Positions 21,117-25,526 of a stretch of DNA of 25,526 nt are shown in pieces. The DNA lies in the NCBI GenBank assembly GCA_036308445.1, contig JAXJVS010000080.1, positions 1 through 25,526 on the forward strand. The letters are read 5' to 3'. Numbering within the stretch: position 1 is the first letter of the stretch; the number at the start of each line of letters is the position of its first letter. Under the pieces are notes generated by a model. It saw nothing but the letters and a program-made list of their open reading frames with translations. It had not been told where the DNA came from and searched no databases. Source of the stretch: MGBC113645 sp036308445. Lineage in GTDB: Bacteria > Bacillota_I > Bacilli_A > Erysipelotrichales > Coprobacillaceae. Made by a program: the position numbers and the translations under genes.

Positions 21117-23452
21117 AGAAGGATTTATTGATTTTTGATGGAGGTATGGGTACACAGCTCCAGCAAAGTGGTATGAAAGCAGGAGAAATACCTGAAGTAT
21201 ATAATATAGAACATCCAGAAATTATTATAGATATTCATTCTAGATATTTAAAGGCTGGTGCTGATTTTATTACAACAAATACTTTTGGCTGCAATCCAAT
21301 AAAGATGAAAGATAGTGGATATTGTTATTGTGATTTATTGAAAGCTGCAGTTAAGAATGCAAAAGCAGCAAGAGATGCTGTGAATAAAGAGGCATATATT
21401 GTTTTAGATATTGGTCCTATTGGTCAATTATTAGAACCTTTAGGATATCTTACATTTGATGAAGCATATGAAATGATAGCTTCTCAAGTATTAATGGTTA
21501 AAGATGATGTAGATGCTGTACTGTTAGAAACAATGACTGATTTATATGAAGTGAAAGCTGGTATTTTAGCTGTTAAGGAAAATAGTAACTTACCTGTTTT
21601 TGTAACTATGACTTTTGAGTCTAACCAAAGAACTTTAACAGGGACTGATCCTTTGACTTTTGTAAATGTTGTTGAAGGATTAGGAGTAGATGCTTTAGGT
21701 GTGAATTGTTCATTAGGACCTAAAGAGTTAAAACCAATTATTGAAATAATCCTTGATAATTCTTCTACACCTGTTTTGATTCAGCCTAATGCTGGATTAC
21801 CAGTACTAAAGAATGGTCAGACTTGTTATGAAGTAACAAGTGAAGAATATGCTCAAGGAATGTTTGAATATATGAATAATGGTGTTTCGATTGTTGGTGG
21901 ATGCTGTGGTACTACACCTGATTTTATTCGTGCAGTAAAAGCGATTGCTCCTAAATATGTTACACCTAGACAAGTAGAAGCTAAGACAAGAGTATCGAGT
22001 GGTAATAAGACAGTTGTTTTTGATGGTCAAGTCGTCGTTTGTGGTGAAAGATTAAATCCTACTGGTAAGAAAAAATTAAAAGCAGCATTAAAAGAAGAAA
22101 GATATGATGAATGTGTTGTTGAAGGAATAAAACAGCAGGAAGCTGGTGCAGATGTATTAGATGTTAATGTAGGATTACCTGGTATAGATGAACCTACTGT
22201 CATGAAGAAAGTTATTCAATTATTACAGGAAGTCATTAATCTTCCTTTACAGATTGATTCTTCTTCACCAGAAGCAATAGAAAAAGCTTGTCGTTATTAT
22301 AATGGTAAACCATTAATTAACTCAGTTAATGGTAAAGATGAAGTCATAGATGCTATATTTCCTATTGTTAAGAAATATGGTGGTGTAGTTATAGGTTTAA
22401 CATTAGAAGATGGTATTCCACTATTAGCTGAAGAACGATTAGAAATTGCTAGAAAGATTGTAAATAAAGCTAAGTCTTATGGAATAGATAAGAAAGATAT
22501 TATTATTGATTGTTTAACATTAACAGCTTCGGCTCAACAAAAAGAAGTAAAAGAAACATTAAAAGCTTTAACTTTAGTAAAACAAGAATTAGGTGTACAT
22601 ACAGTATTAGGGGTATCTAATGTATCTTTTGGATTACCTAATAGACCTTTATTAAATAGAACTTTTTTAACTCTTGCAATGCAGTCAGGATTAGATTTAC
22701 CTATTATTAATCCATTAGATAGAGAATTAATGGATACAATTGATGCTTATAATGTTTTATATAATATTGATAAAGAAAGCATTAATTATATTTCTAAACA
22801 ATCTCAAGTACAGAATAAACCTATTGCCACTAAAACATTTACATTAGAAGAAATGATTATTCATGGTTTAAAAGATGAAGTTCAAGAAAAAACCAAAGAA
22901 GTATTAAAAGAAAAAGAAGCTATGGCAGTGATTAATGAAATTATTATTCCAGCATTAAATAAAGTAGGAGAAGACTATGAAAAAAATAAAATCTATCTAC
23001 CACAATTAATGCAATCAGCGCAAACAACAAAATTAGCATTTGAAATCGTTAAATCTACATTTAGTGTAGATAGTCAAGCTAAAGGACCAGTAATGATGTG
23101 TACAGTTGAAGGAGATATTCATGATATTGGTAAAAACATTGTGAAAATTGTTTTAGAAAGCTATGGTTATCAAGTGATTGATTTAGGTAAAGATGTAAAA
23201 GTAGAAAAGGTAGTAGAAGCATATCATCAATATCAACCTAAAATGATAGGATTAAGTGCTTTAATGACAACAACAGTTATTAATATGAAAAAAACTATTG
23301 AAGCATTGAAAACAGCAGATTGTAAGTGTCCAATATGGGTAGGAGGAGCTGTTTTAACACAAGAAATTGCTGTTGAAATAGGAGCAGATTATTATAGTGA
23401 AGATGCTATGTCATCAGTTCATTTATTAAATAAGGTATTAGCTGATGAGTAA
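21098..23452 (+). CDS. metH: Cobalamin-dependent methionine synthase lacking the activation domain
   Basis: Transfers a methyl group from 5-methyl-THF to homocysteine through cobalamin. Domain order in 784 residues: homocysteine-binding barrel (about 1-290) with zinc ligands C204, C269 and C270 (NCSLGP, GGCCGTTP); pterin-binding barrel (about 310-575, starting ERLNPTGKKK); helical cap (about 585-660); and B12-binding domain with the lower ligand H675 in DIHDIGKNIV. The C-terminal activation domain of long MetH is missing and is supplied by the preceding gene. AGAGGGT precedes the ATG inside the upstream gene. It overlaps the following EamA gene by eight bases. Confidence 0.93.
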   Translation: MLRDRLKKDLLIFDGGMGTQLQQSGMKAGEIPEVYNIEHPEIIIDIHSRYLKAGADFITTNTFGCNPIKMKDSGYCYCDLLKAAVKNAKAARDAVNKEAYIVLDIGPIGQLLEPLGYLTFDEAYEMIASQVLMVKDDVDAVLLETMTDLYEVKAGILAVKENSNLPVFVTMTFESNQRTLTGTDPLTFVNVVEGLGVDALGVNCSLGPKELKPIIEIILDNSSTPVLIQPNAGLPVLKNGQTCYEVTSEEYAQGMFEYMNNGVSIVGGCCGTTPDFIRAVKAIAPKYVTPRQVEAKTRVSSGNKTVVFDGQVVVCGERLNPTGKKKLKAALKEERYDECVVEGIKQQEAGADVLDVNVGLPGIDEPTVMKKVIQLLQEVINLPLQIDSSSPEAIEKACRYYNGKPLINSVNGKDEVIDAIFPIVKKYGGVVIGLTLEDGIPLLAEERLEIARKIVNKAKSYGIDKKDIIIDCLTLTASAQQKEVKETLKALTLVKQELGVHTVLGVSNVSFGLPNRPLLNRTFLTLAMQSGLDLPIINPLDRELMDTIDAYNVLYNIDKESINYISKQSQVQNKPIATKTFTLEEMIIHGLKDEVQEKTKEVLKEKEAMAVINEIIIPALNKVGEDYEKNKIYLPQLMQSAQTTKLAFEIVKSTFSVDSQAKGPVMMCTVEGDIHDIGKNIVKIVLESYGYQVIDLGKDVKVEKVVEAYHQYQPKMIGLSALMTTTVINMKKTIEALKTADCKCPIWVGGAVLTQEIAVEIGADYYSEDAMSSVHLLNKVLADE

Positions 23453-24326
23453 AGAAGTAAAAGCTCATATTCTTGCTTTTATAAGTAGTATTATCTGGGG
23501 TACAACTTTTATTTCATCTAAAACATTATTATCTTATTTTCAACCAATAGAATTATTATTTATTCGTTTTATATTTGGTTTAATAACTTTATTTCTTCTA
23601 TGTCCTAAAGTATTTAAATTACAAAATAAAAAAGATGAAATCTATTTTGCTTTAGCAGGATTTAGTGGTATTACATTATATTATTTATTAGAAAACTACG
23701 CTTTAACATATACACTAGCTTCAAATGTAGGGGTTATTATTTCTTTAGCCCCTTTCTTTACTGGAATTATTGCTCATTTCTTTATTGAAGATGAGAGAAT
23801 GCATAAAAACTTTTTTATTGGTTTTGTAGTATCGATGATAGGAGTGTTCTTTATTAGTTTTAATGGTGTAACGACTTTAGAATTAAATCCTTTAGGGGAT
23901 ATTCTTACAATGATTGCAGCACTAGTATGGGCATTATATTCCTATTGTGTAAAAAAGATAAGTTCTTCTTATAATGTTATTCAGTCAACGAGAAGAATGT
24001 TTGAATATGGTATTTTATTTATGATACCAGTAGTCTTATTGACAGATACAAATATAAGATTATTAGATGTATTCCAGACAAAATATATTTTACATTTTCT
24101 TTTCTTAAGTGTAGGTGCTTCGGCAATATGTTTTGTTATATGGAATTGGTCAGTAGATGTGCTAGGAACAATGAAAACAAGTGTTTATATCTATTTAGTA
24201 CCGGTTATTACAGTTATTGCTTCTGTGTTCTTTTTGGATGAACCTCTTACATTAATGTCAGGAATAGGTACAATACTAGCGCTTTCAGGATTAATACTCT
24301 CAGAGAAAAATGGTCATGATGAATGA
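23445..24326 (+). CDS. EamA/DMT-family transporter
   Basis: Membrane protein of 293 residues with ten predicted helices in two EamA repeats; the first begins SSIIWGTTFISSK and the second near residue 150 (LGDILTMIAALVWALYSY). EamA carriers export or import amino acids and related metabolites. It is the last gene of the metF-metH operon, overlapping metH by eight bases, so a methionine-related or amino acid substrate is plausible but unproven. Its stop codon lies within the shared terminator with the convergent ROK gene. Confidence 0.87.
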   Translation: MSKEVKAHILAFISSIIWGTTFISSKTLLSYFQPIELLFIRFIFGLITLFLLCPKVFKLQNKKDEIYFALAGFSGITLYYLLENYALTYTLASNVGVIISLAPFFTGIIAHFFIEDERMHKNFFIGFVVSMIGVFFISFNGVTTLELNPLGDILTMIAALVWALYSYCVKKISSSYNVIQSTRRMFEYGILFMIPVVLLTDTNIRLLDVFQTKYILHFLFLSVGASAICFVIWNWSVDVLGTMKTSVYIYLVPVITVIASVFFLDEPLTLMSGIGTILALSGLILSEKNGHDE

Positions 24327-24335
24327 CCATTTTTT
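24306..24335. terminator. Bidirectional terminator between EamA and ROK genes
   Basis: AAAAATGGTCA (24306-24316) pairs perfectly with TGACCATTTTT (24324-24334), loop of seven bases. T-runs exist on both strands. The EamA stop (24324-24326) and the ROK stop (24314-24316, minus) are in the two arms. Confidence 0.85.
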
Positions 24336-25189
24336 AAATGATGATATAAAGCTCCTAATAGATTTGCTTCATTATGATGTCTACAATTAGTTATCATAGT
24401 GGGATGTGTATCTTCTTCATATTTTTCTCTTAATATTTTATATTCTTCTTTGATTGTTTCAATAAGGATAGATTGCTCGCTAATTCCTCCACCAATCACT
24501 ACAACATCTAAATCTAATATATAATCTAAATTATAAATCATAAAGGCAATCTGACGACAATATTTAGAAAAGATTGTTTTAGCTTGAGGATTATTTTGTA
24601 TTTGTTCAAAGACAGTTATGCCGTCTTCTTTACAATCTATCTCCTGACTTATTTTTTTGATTAATATATTTGCATTGTTATTAGCACCAAAGTTAGTCAT
24701 TTGACTATACTCTTTATCTAAAGGCATGAGTATACTACCAATTTCACCAGCTTTAAATCTCGGACTCTTAACAATGTCACCATTTATAATTAAAGTCCCA
24801 CCAATACCACTACCTAAAACCATAAATAAACCATTAGTCATATGTTGAAGATTTCCTTGCCACATTTCTCCTAATGCTGCACATTTTGCATCATTTTCAA
24901 TACTTATAGGTAAGTTAGTTTTTTCATGCAATTCTTTAATTAAATTATGTCCTTTTAAAAAAGGTAACAAAGTGATTGCATGAACAATACCTGTTTTACT
25001 ATCTAATAGTCCTGGCATTGAAATCGCAATACCATCAGTATTTTGATTAACTAATGAAGTCATCTTATTGTAAAAATCTTCAATATTTGTTGTTATAGTC
25101 TTATATTTATCTTTTAATAAACAATGCCCTGTTTTATCATAATATCCATATTTTGTATAAGTTCCACCAACATCAATAACTAAATACAT
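24314..25189 (-). CDS. ROK-family protein, probable sugar kinase
   Basis: Predicted cytoplasmic ROK kinase of 291 residues without the N-terminal helix-turn-helix of ROK repressors. The phosphate-binding motif DVGGTYTKYG is at the N-terminus; ENDAKCAALGE carries the catalytic aspartate, and VLGSGIGGTLIINGDI follows. The usual ROK zinc-binding CxCGxxGC motif is missing: the sequence near 145-170 gives GEIGSILMPLD without those cysteines, as in zinc-free ROK proteins. The ATG at 25189 is preferred: GGAG at 25202-25199 lies nine bases before it, against three for the ATG at 25195. The substrate may be glucose, N-acetylmannosamine or another sugar. Confidence 0.83.
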   Translation of the reverse strand: MYLVIDVGGTYTKYGYYDKTGHCLLKDKYKTITTNIEDFYNKMTSLVNQNTDGIAISMPGLLDSKTGIVHAITLLPFLKGHNLIKELHEKTNLPISIENDAKCAALGEMWQGNLQHMTNGLFMVLGSGIGGTLIINGDIVKSPRFKAGEIGSILMPLDKEYSQMTNFGANNNANILIKKISQEIDCKEDGITVFEQIQNNPQAKTIFSKYCRQIAFMIYNLDYILDLDVVVIGGGISEQSILIETIKEEYKILREKYEEDTHPTMITNCRHHNEANLLGALYHHLKNGHSS

Positions 25190-25251
25190 AATCATTATCT
25201 CCTTTATATATTATTATTGTAACATAAAATAAATAAGAAGTATTGAAATAA

Positions 25252-25281
25252 TTGTTTGATAGTTTTGGGATATGTTATAAT
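25252..25281 (+). promoter_or_regulatory. Probable promoter of the last gene
   Basis: TATAAT at 25276-25281 is clear. TTGTTT at 25252-25257 gives an 18-base spacer. Confidence 0.55.
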
Positions 25282-25302
25282 ATGGTAAAGGAGGAAGTGA
25301 GT

Positions 25303-25526
25303 ATGCCTAGAATTCATAAGAAAACCTTTTTTCAGACGGATTTAGATATATTGTGGAATATTATTACTGATAATCATAATTATAGCTGGCGTAGTGATAT
25401 TAAAGAAATTAAGATTATTAATGATAGGAAATTTGTGGAAGTTTGTAATGATGGTATTGAAACTGAGTTTGTAATTATTACTAAAGATAAGAATAAGAAA
25501 TATGAGATAGATTTTGAGAATGTAAA
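25303..25526 (+). CDS. SRPBCC-like protein, cut by the window end
   Basis: An open frame starts at the ATG at 25303, seven bases after AAGGAGGA, and runs off the window after 74 codons. The visible part (KKTFFQTDLDILWNIITD, then YSWRSDIKEIKII) follows the pattern of SRPBCC/polyketide-cyclase-like proteins, in which an N-terminal strand leads into xxWxxxxD and a W-rich second strand. The assignment is moderate because only the N-terminus is available. Confidence 0.6.
   Translation, partial: MPRIHKKTFFQTDLDILWNIITDNHNYSWRSDIKEIKIINDRKFVEVCNDGIETEFVIITKDKNKKYEIDFENV

Overview
The window is a very AT-rich, gene-dense chromosomal stretch with strong GGAGG-type ribosome sites, short intergenic gaps and Bacillota-type promoters. 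The gene set combines an enzyme IIBCA PTS with a BglG-family antiterminator, ECF vitamin-type transport, a cobalamin-dependent MetH split from its activation domain, MetF, and the GGGtGRT / iron-sulfur scaffold-like pair. It suggests an anaerobic gut member of the low-GC Bacillota, most likely Erysipelotrichia or a close relative. That placement is inference from gene content, not from a marker gene. No rRNA, tRNA, complete insertion sequence or CRISPR array is visible.

Layout. (1) 1-4247: sugar PTS operon: BglG/LicT-type antiterminator, a RAT-like RNA site, beta-glucoside-family PTS IIBCA, a PHP phosphoesterase and an MgtC-type membrane protein. (2) 4248-5146: a 900-bp gene-poor gap with a hairpin element that recurs at 12007 and a possible decayed reading frame. 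(3) 5147-10124: an ECF transporter (S component, fused double ATPase, T component) with a second PHP protein, facing a MurR/RpiR-type regulator whose N-terminus is in another frame. (4) 10213-11009: a long gap with a tandem-repeat RNA candidate, a strong terminator and several palindromes, then a RhuM-family gene (11010-11993). (5) 12123-14325, minus strand: the GGGtGRT and scaffold-like operon with a clear promoter and hairpin leader, then a lone PTS IIB protein. (6) 14488-19260: CapA-like lipoprotein, remnants of HAD hydrolases, an intact Cof-type HAD, an MFS transporter and adenosine deaminase. (7) 19610-24326: a tightly overlapping metF - activation domain - metH - EamA operon for methyl-folate/methionine metabolism. 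(8) 24314-25526: a ROK protein (minus) and the start of an SRPBCC-like protein (plus).

How the genes fit together. Two separate transport operons each carry their own PHP-domain phosphoesterase, one behind a PTS and one behind an ECF transporter. Neither has a glycosidase, so a phosphorylated product handled by a PHP enzyme is a reasonable hypothesis in both. The best regulatory observation is at 993-1050: a RAT-like element shares its 3' bases with a hairpin that covers the ribosome-binding site of the PTS gene. This looks like a BglG-type switch acting on translation rather than on a terminator. Other leaders (5075-5139, 13869-13907, 18217-18263) also carry structure next to start sites. 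At two convergent gene pairs the stop codons of both genes lie inside one shared bidirectional terminator hairpin.
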